Part shown: positions 33,676-42,404 of the stretch, piece by piece
Position numbering within the stretch: the stretch's first letter is position 1
How the letters are laid out: each line of letters opens with the position of its first letter
Source of the DNA: Agarivorans albus
GTDB lineage: Bacteria; Pseudomonadota; Gammaproteobacteria; Enterobacterales; Celerinatantimonadaceae
DNA: 64,000 bases
Direction of reading: 5' to 3'
NCBI RefSeq assembly: GCF_019670105.1
Contig: NZ_AP023032.1
Span: forward strand, 280,501 to 344,500
The notes under the pieces: generated by a model
What the model saw: only the letters and a program-made list of their open reading frames with translations
Told to the model about the DNA's origin: nothing
The model's database searches: none
Program-made: the position numbers and the translations under genes

Positions 33676-33861
33676 GCTTTCTATAGCTTGGAATTGAGCA
33701 ATGAATGGGGAGTTCGCCTTTTAACTTTGGCTATCATCGGCCGCCTTCCATGAAGTCTTGCCCTGTTTACTTGAGCTCTTACGCAAGATTTGCTTGAAAG
33801 GCTATTGTCACTTGCTGATATTTTGTACACTAAGCAGTAAATGAGTACAGCTTGAGCAACA

Positions 33862-34728
33862 ATGAAACATCTATTTCTCGTTGTGTTTACCAGTCTATCG
33901 CTCTGTTCGATATCTATTGCCGCTGAGCTAAGCCCTCAGCTGGTACGCCATATTGCGCCGCAAGGCGAAAAAGATTTACGAAATCGCTACTTTATCGATT
34001 TACTCGACTTGGTTTTGTCTAAAACTGAGCAGGAGCTTGGGCCGTTTCGTCTTGAGAGTAATAAGGCCAAAATGAGCCAAAATCGCTCCTTGCTACAGCT
34101 GCAAAATAACGACGGTATTGATGTGGTGTGGACAATGAGCACCGCAGAGCGAGAAGAGGCCTTATTACCTATACGGATCCCACTGCTAAAAGGGCTGCTT
34201 GGACAGCGCTTATTGATGATTCGCCAACAAGATATTGGTCGTTTTGCCAAGGTGGAATCTCTTCAAGACTTACAAGCTTTTAGTGCTGGTCAAGGCAGCG
34301 GCTGGCCAGACAACAAAATACTACGTGCTAACAATATTGGCGTAATTGAAGGCATGAATTACGAAGGTTTGTTTGGCATGTTACAACGTCAGCGCTTTGA
34401 TTATTTCCCACGTGGAATTAACGAAATCTTTGATGAATTAGAGCAGCATAAAAGTGAAAACTTTGTGGCTGAGCCGCACTTAGTAATTAGTTATCGTGCA
34501 CCTATCTATTATTTTGTAAGCAAGCAAAACCGCGAGTTAGCAGCGCGTATCGAACAAGGTTTATGGATCGCCTTTAGCGATGGTAGCTTTGATGCACTGT
34601 TTTCTCGCTATCAATACGACAATCTCGTTAACGAGCTGAGATCTCGCACGGTGATTAAATTAAATAACCCCTATTTACACGCTAGCACCCCTAGCGAGCA
34701 AAGCCCGCTTTGGCTTAAGTTTAACTAA
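33862..34728 (+). CDS. Periplasmic solute-binding-like protein, paralogue 1
   Basis: 288-aa secreted protein: signal peptide 1-21 (LFLVVFTSLSLCSISIAA), then a type II periplasmic binding fold resembling the amino-acid-binding SBP_bac_3 group. Recognisable pieces are VVWTMSTAEREEALLPIRIP, GLLGQRLLMIR, SAGQGSGWPDNKIL and EGLFGMLQRQRFDYFPRGI. No transporter, sensor kinase or cyclase gene is adjacent. The next gene (34877) is a clear paralogue with the same spacing of motifs. Ligand unknown. It is the first gene after the tRNA array. Confidence 0.8.
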   Translation: MKHLFLVVFTSLSLCSISIAAELSPQLVRHIAPQGEKDLRNRYFIDLLDLVLSKTEQELGPFRLESNKAKMSQNRSLLQLQNNDGIDVVWTMSTAEREEALLPIRIPLLKGLLGQRLLMIRQQDIGRFAKVESLQDLQAFSAGQGSGWPDNKILRANNIGVIEGMNYEGLFGMLQRQRFDYFPRGINEIFDELEQHKSENFVAEPHLVISYRAPIYYFVSKQNRELAARIEQGLWIAFSDGSFDALFSRYQYDNLVNELRSRTVIKLNNPYLHASTPSEQSPLWLKFN

Positions 34729-34876
34729 CCCACTTGTTGTCCCTTTTATTGTTCAATCGCGCTGAGCATCAGCTGGATGTTGGAAGTTTTACATGCTTTG
34801 ATGTTTTATTGATCTAATCATTTGTTATTAAGTAAATCCATTACATACAATTAACTTGATAAGTTAATTGTGAATA

Positions 34877-35758
34877 ATGCCAATGCTGCGTCGCTGTTTA
34901 ATGCTGTTAGTGATTTTTACCCTCGTTACTGGGGCCAATGCGGCAAACCTAGTGGTGAGACACGTTCAGCCAGAAAGCGACAAAGATCAGCGACATCAAT
35001 ACTTCATTGAGTTGTTAGAGCTAGCCTTAAGCAAAACAGAAGCGAGCCACGGTTCTTACACCACTCAAACTTGCGCTGTTAGGATGATGCAAGACCGAGC
35101 CTTACAGCAAGTTCAGCGTAAGCGTTGTATCGATATTGTTTGGACAATGACCAGCCTTGAGCGTGAGTCAAAACTGCTGGCTGTACGCATTCCTTTATTG
35201 AAGGGCTTATTAGGCCAGCGGGTATTGATGATCCGCCGAGAAGACCTACGTCGATTTAAGGACATTCAACAGCTTAGTGAATTGGGCCAGATGCGCGCAG
35301 GGCAAGGTATGGGCTGGCCTGATATCGAGATACTAGAATACAATCGTTTGCCAGTAATTGAGGGCAAAACCTATGAAGGTTTGTTTGGCATGTTGGAGCG
35401 TGGTCGTTTTGATTATTTCCCTCGAGGTATTAGTGAAATAGACGCTGAATTAAAACAGCATCAACGGGAAGGTTTTGTTGCAGAGCCAAGAATATTACTC
35501 AGTTATCCCGCACCCATTTATTACTTCGTAAACCCAGAAAACACCGCCTTAGCAGAGCGTTTAGAGCAAGGCTTAAGGCTGGCCATTGATGATGGCAGTT
35601 TCGACGCACTATTTAGAAAGTTTAATTACCATAAATTGGCAGATTTAATGGAAAATCGCTTGGTGTTTAAACTACGCAACCCGTCTTTACATCCAAAGAC
35701 GCCGATTGATGAAGATAAACTTTGGGTACTCCCCAACCTTGTTAAAAATTTGCGGTAA
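34877..35758 (+). CDS. Periplasmic solute-binding-like protein, paralogue 2
   Basis: 293 aa; signal peptide about 1-22 (CLMLLVIFTLVTGANA). Same architecture as its upstream neighbour, with near-identical blocks: VVRHVQPESDKDQRHQYFIE, IVWTMTSLERESKLLAVRIP, LKGLLGQRVLMIRRED, YEGLFGMLERGRFDYFPRGI and LRLAIDDGSFDALF. Differs by two Cys in QTCAVRMMQDRALQQVQRKR that could form a disulfide. The 148-base gap suggests separate promoters. The ATG at 34883 is an alternative start. Ligand unknown; derived from a tandem duplication. Confidence 0.8.
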   Translation: MPMLRRCLMLLVIFTLVTGANAANLVVRHVQPESDKDQRHQYFIELLELALSKTEASHGSYTTQTCAVRMMQDRALQQVQRKRCIDIVWTMTSLERESKLLAVRIPLLKGLLGQRVLMIRREDLRRFKDIQQLSELGQMRAGQGMGWPDIEILEYNRLPVIEGKTYEGLFGMLERGRFDYFPRGISEIDAELKQHQREGFVAEPRILLSYPAPIYYFVNPENTALAERLEQGLRLAIDDGSFDALFRKFNYHKLADLMENRLVFKLRNPSLHPKTPIDEDKLWVLPNLVKNLR

Positions 35759-36017
35759 GCGCATGTATTTGGCTGTTTAGTTAATTCAAACAGCAATATT
35801 GGTTGTGAAAACATTGTCATTTCGCCTAGTATGAAAGGTGATGAACTTCACTTTTTTGTTGTTAAGGCTATTACGTTTTTTGCGTCTTATGTTGAACTGT
35901 GGACTGCATCAAAAATCTTCCGTTAAGCTAGGCTAGTATCGCTTTATTTAGCGGGTTGCAGAGGTTTTCCACCTTTTTGTTACTCTCATTGTATTGAATT
36001 AGTTTTAGGAGTTTTTC

Positions 36018-37049
36018 ATGCCTTTCGCACAGCAAGATAAAAAAGTGCAAACGTTTACCCTTAGGAATGCTAAGGGGAGTAAGGCCACCGTACTAGCATG
36101 GGGAGCCACTCTAGCCAGTTTGAAAATAAAACTTAGTAGCGGTGAGTTACGTGAAGTGGTTCTGGGTTGTGACAGCTTTGAGGATTACCTAAAACAAGAC
36201 GCTTACTTAGGTGCTACGGTGGGGCGCTATGCTAACCGCATCAAGCAAGCGCGCTTTGAGTACCAAGGGCAGGTTTATGCCTTAAGTGCCAATCAAGATG
36301 AGCATCAATTACATGGCGCCAACGATTTTAGCCACCGCGATTGGCAAGGTGAGCAGCTGGCAGACAACAAAGTTCGCTTTACTATTAGCTCAGCCGATGG
36401 AGAGTGTGGATTTCCTGGTAATATGCAAGCGCAGCTTGATTACACCTTAGATGAAGATAATCAGTTAGTACTGGATTACTCAGCTACTGTAGATAAAGCC
36501 TGTCCGGTAAATCTTACCGACCATAGTTATTTTAATTTGAATGCCGCTAGCTCAACGGTATTACAGCACCACTTATACATTGCAGCAGATCATTACTTAC
36601 CGGTAGCAGCAGATGGTATTCCGGTTGATGGCTTAAAACCTGTAGAAGGTACTGGCTTTGATTTTAGGCAAGCTAAGCTGATTGCTAAAGACCTTAAGAA
36701 AGATCCCGATCAGCAGCTAGTGGGCGGATACGACCATAGTTACTTGCTGCAAGAGCAGGTAGTGAGTGAAGGCAAGCCAGTCGCTCGTATTATTGCCGAT
36801 GACGCGTCGTTAGCAATGGAAGTGTATACCAATAAACCTGCGATCCAGCTTTATACTGGTAACTTCTTAACTGGTAATCCGGGGCACAATGGCGAAGTGT
36901 ATCAGGCTCATAGTGGCGTTGCTTTAGAAACCCAATTCCTGCCAGACTCTCCCAACCGCCCAGATTGGCCACACCAAAGCTGTTGGTTAAAGCCAGGTGA
37001 ACGTTATCAATATCAAACCTGTTATCGCCTGTATCAACCCACGGCATAA
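36018..37049 (+). CDS. galM: Aldose 1-epimerase (galactose mutarotase)
   Basis: Interconverts alpha and beta anomers of aldoses such as galactose and glucose. 343 aa, cytoplasmic. GalM motifs: YLGATVGRYANRI, the catalytic His in LTDHSYFNLN, HQLHGANDFSHRDW, GYDHSYLL, and the catalytic Glu in GVALETQFLPDSPN. AGGAG six bases before the ATG. It is not in a gal operon here; nearby genes are a pair of binding proteins and a SYLF protein. Confidence 0.93.
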   Translation: MPFAQQDKKVQTFTLRNAKGSKATVLAWGATLASLKIKLSSGELREVVLGCDSFEDYLKQDAYLGATVGRYANRIKQARFEYQGQVYALSANQDEHQLHGANDFSHRDWQGEQLADNKVRFTISSADGECGFPGNMQAQLDYTLDEDNQLVLDYSATVDKACPVNLTDHSYFNLNAASSTVLQHHLYIAADHYLPVAADGIPVDGLKPVEGTGFDFRQAKLIAKDLKKDPDQQLVGGYDHSYLLQEQVVSEGKPVARIIADDASLAMEVYTNKPAIQLYTGNFLTGNPGHNGEVYQAHSGVALETQFLPDSPNRPDWPHQSCWLKPGERYQYQTCYRLYQPTA

Positions 37050-37148
37050 ACTTTCCTAAATATTGAAGTTTTTCTAGGCAGCGTACCGATTTTCACATAC
37101 ATCGTGTATGCTGCTTGCACCATACTCCAAATCTAGGGATGTTTATTT

Positions 37149-37694
37149 ATGAAGAAATGGTTGGCACTGTGCGTTGGTGTGCTTGTATTAAGCTTTCAAG
37201 CCGTCGCAGACGATTATCAAGCTACGATTCAGCAGTTTAAAAAATCTGATCGAACTACCCCATTTTTTAACAATGCTTATGGCTATGCGGTGTTTCCTAC
37301 CATTGGTAAGGGTGGCATTGGCATTGGTGGCGCTTACGGCGAAGGTAAAGTTTACCGAGGCGGAGCATCTACAGGCAGCGTGAATATGGGCCAAGTTACA
37401 CTTGGTTTCCAGCTGGGTGGGCAAGCGTTTAGCCAAATCATTTTCCTTCAAGATAAACGCGCTTACGACGAGTTTACTAGCGGTAGCTTCGAGTTTGGTG
37501 CTCAAGCTAGCGCAGTGGCTCTAACCGTTGGCGCTTCCGCTCAAGCGGGTACTTCTGGTACTGGAGCAGCCGCGGGCGAAACTCAATCTAAAGCGCATTA
37601 TGTAAGTGGTTATGCAGTATTTACCTTAGCTAAAGGTGGTTTAATGTATGAAGCCAGTATTGGCGGACAGAAGTTTAACTTTACTGCCGAATAA
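37149..37694 (+). CDS. SYLF-domain (lipid-binding, YSC84-like) secreted protein
   Basis: 181 aa with a signal peptide (1-20, VLVLSFQAVA|DD). The remainder is a SYLF/DUF500 domain: NAYGYAVFPTIGKGGIGIGG, GGASTGSVNMGQVTLGFQLG, QAFSQIIFLQDKRAYDEFTS, ASAVALTVGASAQAGTSG and a C-terminal GLMYEASIGGQKFNF. Eukaryotic members bind phosphoinositides; in bacteria the role is unknown, probably at a membrane surface in the periplasm. Monocistronic with a strong terminator. Confidence 0.9.
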   Translation: MKKWLALCVGVLVLSFQAVADDYQATIQQFKKSDRTTPFFNNAYGYAVFPTIGKGGIGIGGAYGEGKVYRGGASTGSVNMGQVTLGFQLGGQAFSQIIFLQDKRAYDEFTSGSFEFGAQASAVALTVGASAQAGTSGTGAAAGETQSKAHYVSGYAVFTLAKGGLMYEASIGGQKFNFTAE

Positions 37695-37714
37695 ACATAT
37701 AGCTATAGTTATCC

Positions 37715-37741
37715 AAAAACGGACCTACTAGGTCCGTTTTT
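37715..37741 (+). terminator. Intrinsic terminator after the SYLF gene
   Basis: An 11-bp stem (37715-37725 with 37731-37741), 5-base loop, T6 on the plus strand. A5 on the other flank means it may also serve the convergent codA transcript. Confidence 0.9.
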
Positions 37742-37789
37742 TGTAAGCTGTTAAGCACCTTCTAGCCGATTACTTGTTGTTTAGTCAGC

Positions 37790-39046
37790 CTAAAAGGAAC
37801 AGCGTTTAATTAGCTTAGCTGGTTGACGCTGAATCAGTATTTCGCCATTTCGTACCGATAACAATACTTCGCCTTGGCGTTGAATCACCGATAAATCGTC
37901 TTCTCCTTCCAGCAAAATAAAGTTTGCAGGTTTGCCTACTTCAATACCGTATTCAGCTTCTACCTGTAGGGTTTTGGCGCCATTGTTGGTAATAAGATCT
38001 AAGGCTTTAGATAGCTCTTTGTAACCCATCATGTGGCAGATGTGTAAACCCGCGTCTAATACTCGTAGCAGTTTACCGTTGCCTAAGGTATACCAAGGGT
38101 CTTGAATAGAATCTTGGGCGAAGCAGACATTCATGCCGGCTTCGCATAGCTCTTTCACTCGAGTTACGCCGCGTCGTTTAGGGTAGGTATCAAAGCGGCC
38201 TTGCAGGTGAATGCTCTCGGTTGGGCAAGAGACAAAGTTTATTTTAGACTTTTTAAGCAGCCTGAATAATTTAGAACAATAGGCGTTGTTGTAAGAATGC
38301 ATCGCGGTGGTGTGGCTGGCGGTAACGCGCTCACCCATATCAAGCTCTAAGGCTGCGGTGGCTAGCACCTCCAAAAAGCGCGATGCTTCGTCGTCTATTT
38401 CGTCGCAGTGTACATCTACCAATCGGTCATGTTGTTTTGCGAGCTCCACCACCCAGCGCATCGACTCTACCCCATATTCGCGGGTAAATTCGAAATGGGG
38501 AATTCCGCCTATTACGTCTGCTCCCTCTTTAATGGCTTGCTCCATTAAGGTTTTGCCATTGGGAAAAGACCAGATCCCTTCTTGGGGAAAGGCAACAATT
38601 TGTAAATTAATTGCTGAAGACAGCTTAGATTTGAGCTTGGCAATGGTTTTAAGCGCGGTAAGTTGTGGATCGGTCACATCCACATGGGTGCGAATGTACT
38701 GCACCCCATTTTCTACCAACAGTTGCACGGTTTTTAACACGCGTTGTTCGATGTCTTCGGGGGTGAGCAGCGGTTTTCGCTCGCTCCAGCGCTCAATTCC
38801 TTCAAATAAAGTTCCGCTCATGTTCCAAGAGGGCTGACCGGCAGTGAGCACTGCGTCTAAATGAATATGCGGCTCAACAAAAGGAGCAGATAATAAATTA
38901 CCAGCCGCATCTATCGCTTCTTCATATTCTGGCAAGTTAGCTGATAAAGCCGCGGTTTGCGGAGTGATGTGAGTAATTAGCCCTTGGGCAACAGATAGAC
39001 TAAACAGCTCTGTCTGCCCTCTTAAACGTGCGTTAATAATTTTCAT
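37790..39046 (-). CDS. codA: Cytosine deaminase family amidohydrolase (CodA-like)
   Basis: Metal-dependent deaminase, 418 aa, aligned with E. coli CodA (427 aa) along its length. Metal and catalytic residues are kept: His60/His62 (EPHIHLD), His213 and Glu216 (DVHCDEIDDE), His245 (ASHTTAMHSY), Asp312. The following loop differs: E. coli FGHDDVFDPW is FAQDSIQDPW here, so the CodA Asp314 equivalent is Ser313. The strand before IHLQGRF also differs (SCPTES instead of ANPLVN). Cytosine is the default substrate, but an altered one is possible. AAGGA precedes the ATG, and the start overlaps the pucR stop by 4 bases. Confidence 0.9.
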   Translation of the reverse strand: MKIINARLRGQTELFSLSVAQGLITHITPQTAALSANLPEYEEAIDAAGNLLSAPFVEPHIHLDAVLTAGQPSWNMSGTLFEGIERWSERKPLLTPEDIEQRVLKTVQLLVENGVQYIRTHVDVTDPQLTALKTIAKLKSKLSSAINLQIVAFPQEGIWSFPNGKTLMEQAIKEGADVIGGIPHFEFTREYGVESMRWVVELAKQHDRLVDVHCDEIDDEASRFLEVLATAALELDMGERVTASHTTAMHSYNNAYCSKLFRLLKKSKINFVSCPTESIHLQGRFDTYPKRRGVTRVKELCEAGMNVCFAQDSIQDPWYTLGNGKLLRVLDAGLHICHMMGYKELSKALDLITNNGAKTLQVEAEYGIEVGKPANFILLEGEDDLSVIQRQGEVLLSVRNGEILIQRQPAKLIKRCSF

Positions 39047-40239
39047 GATAATCCTTGAACAGAATGTTGTTGCCGTTGGATTGTTATTGGCTCCATCAGC
39101 AGGGCATTTTGTAATTCTAGACGTTGCTGCGCTTGTTCTAGGTCACAACCAGTGAGTGTTTGTACTTTGGCGAGACGATTGCTGAGCGTATTTCGGTGAA
39201 TATTTAGCTCTTTGGCGGTCTGTCTTAGGCTGGCTAAATTGTCAAAGTAGCAGCGCAGCGTATGCTTAAGTGTAATTAAGCTAGGTTCTTGGCAATGGAA
39301 TAAGGGCCCGAGTTTGTCGCAGCAAAAGTTCAGTAAAACTTGCGGATCCTCAATAGCTGCAAATACTCGACTCACCCCTAAATCTAAGTAGTGCACAATG
39401 GCGGAATGATGGCTTTGTAATTGGCTAAACTCTGCAGCTTGTCTAGCCTGCAAAGCGGCATTGGCCAACTGGTTTAGCCCTTGTGGGCTAACACTCACAC
39501 CCAAATTGTATTTAAGCTTTTGTTGCATTAAATACTGATTGAGCTGCTGCCAAAGGCTACGCTGTTGCTCTAAAGAGTCTTGAGCTTGAATGGGCAACAA
39601 TAAATACCAGCCGTGATGATCTTCAATTAGCGGGTAGGGGCTTCGCATGCGATTTAGCCATTGGCGAAGTTGAAATACCCAAACATTTAAGTCACTTGCA
39701 TCGCTAACTTGTGGTTGTAGCTGGGCAATACTAATGGCTGCATCAAAGTTTAAGCCTAATTCTTTGGCGCGGTGTCGAGACAACATCGACAGTTGGTTGG
39801 GGCTATTAATCACATGGCTAATAAAGTGCTGTAGCGAGTGGCTAGATAGGTTGTCTTGAATTAAGGCCTTACAAATTAGCTCGGTAACTTTAACCATAGG
39901 CAAGCTGTAAGGCTGCTCTAGTACTGCAAATTGATGTTGGTTGGCGTAGCTAATCACGCTCTCGGGAATGGTGTCGATAAATTCTGAGTGGGTCAGAATC
40001 ACCATGCCTGCCGCCGACTTTTCTAAGGCTTCATCAATAAGTTGATAATACTCTTGTTCACTTCGTTGTAAATTTATACCGGTAACAAAGACGAGTTCAC
40101 CACCGGTTAACCAAGGTGCTAGCTCTTTGTTCTCGGCTAAGTATGGCCAGCGAATCGCTTGTTGAGAAGCTTCCCCGGTAAGCAAGTTAATGCTCTCTAA
40201 ACCGGGGATTAGGGGAATATCTTTAGCGCGAATAGCCAA
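39043..40239 (-). CDS. PucR family transcriptional regulator
   Basis: 398 aa. The N-terminal domain (about 1-125: IPLIPGLESINLLTG, PWLTGGELVFVTGINL, HQFAVLEQPYSLPMVKVTEL) is the PucR purine-catabolism sensor domain. The C-terminal HTH (LRCYFDNLASLRQTAKELNI then HRNTLSNRLAKVQTLTG) is the PucR/CdaR-type helix-turn-helix. Starts at a TTG (40239) with a consensus AAGGAGG six bases away. It sits between codB and codA in one operon and overlaps codA by 4 bases, so it most likely controls nucleobase uptake and deamination, possibly sensing the base itself. Confidence 0.88.
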   Translation of the reverse strand: MAIRAKDIPLIPGLESINLLTGEASQQAIRWPYLAENKELAPWLTGGELVFVTGINLQRSEQEYYQLIDEALEKSAAGMVILTHSEFIDTIPESVISYANQHQFAVLEQPYSLPMVKVTELICKALIQDNLSSHSLQHFISHVINSPNQLSMLSRHRAKELGLNFDAAISIAQLQPQVSDASDLNVWVFQLRQWLNRMRSPYPLIEDHHGWYLLLPIQAQDSLEQQRSLWQQLNQYLMQQKLKYNLGVSVSPQGLNQLANAALQARQAAEFSQLQSHHSAIVHYLDLGVSRVFAAIEDPQVLLNFCCDKLGPLFHCQEPSLITLKHTLRCYFDNLASLRQTAKELNIHRNTLSNRLAKVQTLTGCDLEQAQQRLELQNALLMEPITIQRQQHSVQGLS

Positions 40240-40250
40240 GCACTACCTCC

Positions 40251-41510
40251 TTAACTGGCCGTTTGTTTGGCTAAGGGCTGAGCCGAGCTAATGTGCAGCA
40301 ATACACCATAGAAACTGGCCGATACAACAATCCCGACTAACGGCGCTATCCAAGGGGAATAGTAGGCTGCAGCCGAACCAACCGCGTACGCAGCTAAACC
40401 GCATTTATCGAAACTAGGCAGTTTAATTTGCTCTAATGCTGGTGGGTTCCCACGATGTTTAAACCAAAAATCAGCCATGATGATGGCGCCAATCGGGGGA
40501 ATAAAGGTACCCAAAAGGATTAAAAATGGGATAAGCAGGTTGTACATGCCAAATACTGCTAGCAGGGTGCCGATGGCCGCACCTACTAGAGTAATTAAGC
40601 GGCGCTTGTCGGTTCTCATTAAGTTACAGCCGGCAGCGGCAAAGTTATAAATAGTGTTATCTTGAGTTGTCCAAATATTGGCAAATAACATCAGAATAGC
40701 AACCAGAATAAAGCCTTGGCTTACCAGTACGTCTACGATGTCGGCTTGTTGGTAAACCATTGCGCCGAACGCGCCGACAAATACCATTAAGCCATTGCCA
40801 ATAAAGAAAGCTAACAAAGTAGTGATAACCGCTATGCGGCCAGACTTAGCAAAACGGCTCCAATTGGTTGCTTGGGTTCCGCCGCTCACAAAGGTCCCAA
40901 ATACCAAAGTAATTGCCGCAGAAAATGCCATGGTATCGCTTGGCGCAATGCTGCTAAGTTGAGAGAAGCCGCCAATATCAATGCTGCCTTGGTAAATCGA
41001 CAGGCCGATAAATGCCAACATGGCGGGGACAGATATTTTGGAAAGAATTTCTAAGGCTTTGTAGCCAATAAACGCGGTAATACAAAAGCCAAAACCAAAC
41101 AGCACCATTAAAGGTGTTGCGTAGCTTTCGGGTAAGTTGAGCAGCTTAAGCAAAATAATCGCTATGGTGGCGGTACCCCAGGCGTACCACCCTATCTGGG
41201 TAAAACCTAAGATAATGTCAGACAGCTTGCTACCATGCTCTCCAAAACAGTATCGCCCTAGCAATACCGAGTTTAAGCCGGTTTTATACGCCACATAAGC
41301 CAGTCCAGCGGCATAGCTACCTAATAGCAAATTGCCTATTAGTATGATCCACAGCAGCTCGGTGAAACTAAATGAGGTGCCCAGTGTGCCACCTGCCCAC
41401 ATGGTGGAAGTGAAGAAAGTAAACCCTAAAAGTAAAAAAGCGGTAGACCAAAAACCTTTACGGGCGTCTTGTGGAACCGCCGAGAGTGGAAAATCGTTAG
41501 TTTGGCTCAT
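40251..41510 (-). CDS. codB: Cytosine/nucleobase permease CodB (NCS1 family)
   Basis: Proton- or cation-coupled nucleobase importer, 419 aa from ATG 41510 (GGAG eight bases upstream; the frame opens at 41540), about twelve membrane helices. Matches E. coli CodB: VPQDARKGFWSTAFLLLGFTF, STMWAGGTLGTSFSF, IGNLLLGSYAAGLAY, GSKLSDIILGFTQIGWYAWG, NIWTTQDNTIYN and PPIGAIIMADFWF. First gene of the operon codB-pucR-codA. Substrate probably cytosine or the altered substrate of the CodA-like enzyme. Confidence 0.92.
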   Translation of the reverse strand: MSQTNDFPLSAVPQDARKGFWSTAFLLLGFTFFTSTMWAGGTLGTSFSFTELLWIILIGNLLLGSYAAGLAYVAYKTGLNSVLLGRYCFGEHGSKLSDIILGFTQIGWYAWGTATIAIILLKLLNLPESYATPLMVLFGFGFCITAFIGYKALEILSKISVPAMLAFIGLSIYQGSIDIGGFSQLSSIAPSDTMAFSAAITLVFGTFVSGGTQATNWSRFAKSGRIAVITTLLAFFIGNGLMVFVGAFGAMVYQQADIVDVLVSQGFILVAILMLFANIWTTQDNTIYNFAAAGCNLMRTDKRRLITLVGAAIGTLLAVFGMYNLLIPFLILLGTFIPPIGAIIMADFWFKHRGNPPALEQIKLPSFDKCGLAAYAVGSAAAYYSPWIAPLVGIVVSASFYGVLLHISSAQPLAKQTAS

Positions 41511-42404
41511 TGTGTTAACTCCATCTATTGGTGACAACAATCGCTATATTGGTGGTCACGCTAGTTATTCCATCGTGTTAAGCGTTCCAAAAGCTGTGCC
41601 AAATATGCTCTTCTTTTGGCTTGAGTTTTGTTGTGCAAATGGGTGATTTTTGTTCTGCACGAAATGTACCGCTTGCACATAAAATTGCTGCGAGTAGGGC
41701 TGGAGAAATTTGTTTCGAAAAAGGCTGCAATTAAACGCACTACTATGGCGCGTATCTGATGGTTTTTGGGGCGTAACTATGCCTAGGGTCTGTTGATCTT
41801 TGCTGATGGTTTTTGCAGCAATTTGTTAGCCATTTAAGCAAGGCAGTGAGTGTGCAGTTAAGTGGGCTTAATAATCACTCGCTAACGCTGAATAAATGGC
41901 TAAGAAATGCTGCCCGAAGGGTTCGGATAAGCGAACTTTACTCTTTGTTAAGCACTTTTTGCTTAGCCCACTAGGCTTCTAAGTGCTCGCCGCGATTAAA
42001 GCCCGCTTATCTCGAACAAAATTTCAACACCAAAGATCAACAGACCCTAGTTTAGTGCTGTTTCTGTTAGCACTTACTCAATGGAAAGTTAGCCCCTTTT
42101 TAAGCACTAATTCTGATTACTGGTGCTTTTCTTTTTTAAGTCAGTGCTTGCAAACTACCTCTAAAAATCCTTAAAGGTCTGAAATAACAATTGTTTATGG
42201 TTTTATTATCTAAGTTATTTTTAATTTTTAGAATAATATAGTGACAAAGGCTGGCAAATTAGAAACTGCTTGGTTGATATTTGAGCGCTTAAACCTGAGC
42301 TAGGCATATCTCACAGTTTTGGTTGATTTAGGTGTATAGGCTGAAAAATGAAAGTTTCAAAGCATTAAACACTATAAAAATAAAACTAATGAGGTTATCT
42401 CGGA
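41511..42404. other. Gene-free stretch between codB and the pullulanase
   Basis: Holds MITE copy 2 (41786-42047) and upstream of it the codB promoter region. From 42050 to 42404 the sequence is very AT-rich and should contain the pullulanase promoter. I see no recognisable operator there, no small ORF with a ribosome-binding site, and no RNA gene. Confidence 0.6.
41784..42049. mobile_element. 262-bp MITE, copy 2, with TA target duplication
   Basis: Element 41786-42047 flanked by TA at 41784-41785 and 42048-42049. Ends are the same perfect 17-bp inverted repeats as copy 1 and the same orientation. By my base count it differs from copy 1 at about 10 positions plus one single-base insertion. 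The internal hairpins are preserved. It lies between the divergent codB and pullulanase genes, 357 bases from the latter. Confidence 0.9.

Larger units (their letters stand above)
33450..33731 (+). repeat. Duplicated terminator plus tRNA-Pro tail unit
   Basis: About 81 bases (33450-33530) recur at 33651-33731 with roughly six differences. The unit contains the terminator hairpin, the AGCTTGGAATT segment and a GGGGAGTTCGCCTTTTAAC stretch resembling a decayed T arm. 3'-end relics of tRNA-Pro follow each round: CATCACCGACCA at 33532-33543, TCATCACCGGCCA at 33631-33643, and a weaker TATCATCGGCCGCC at 33732-33745. Confidence 0.75.

Noticed and set aside
41983-42174. 63-aa open frame running out of MITE copy 2
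   Set aside because: Spans the element's terminal repeat and AT-rich flank, without a start signal; copy 1 does not preserve it as a gene.
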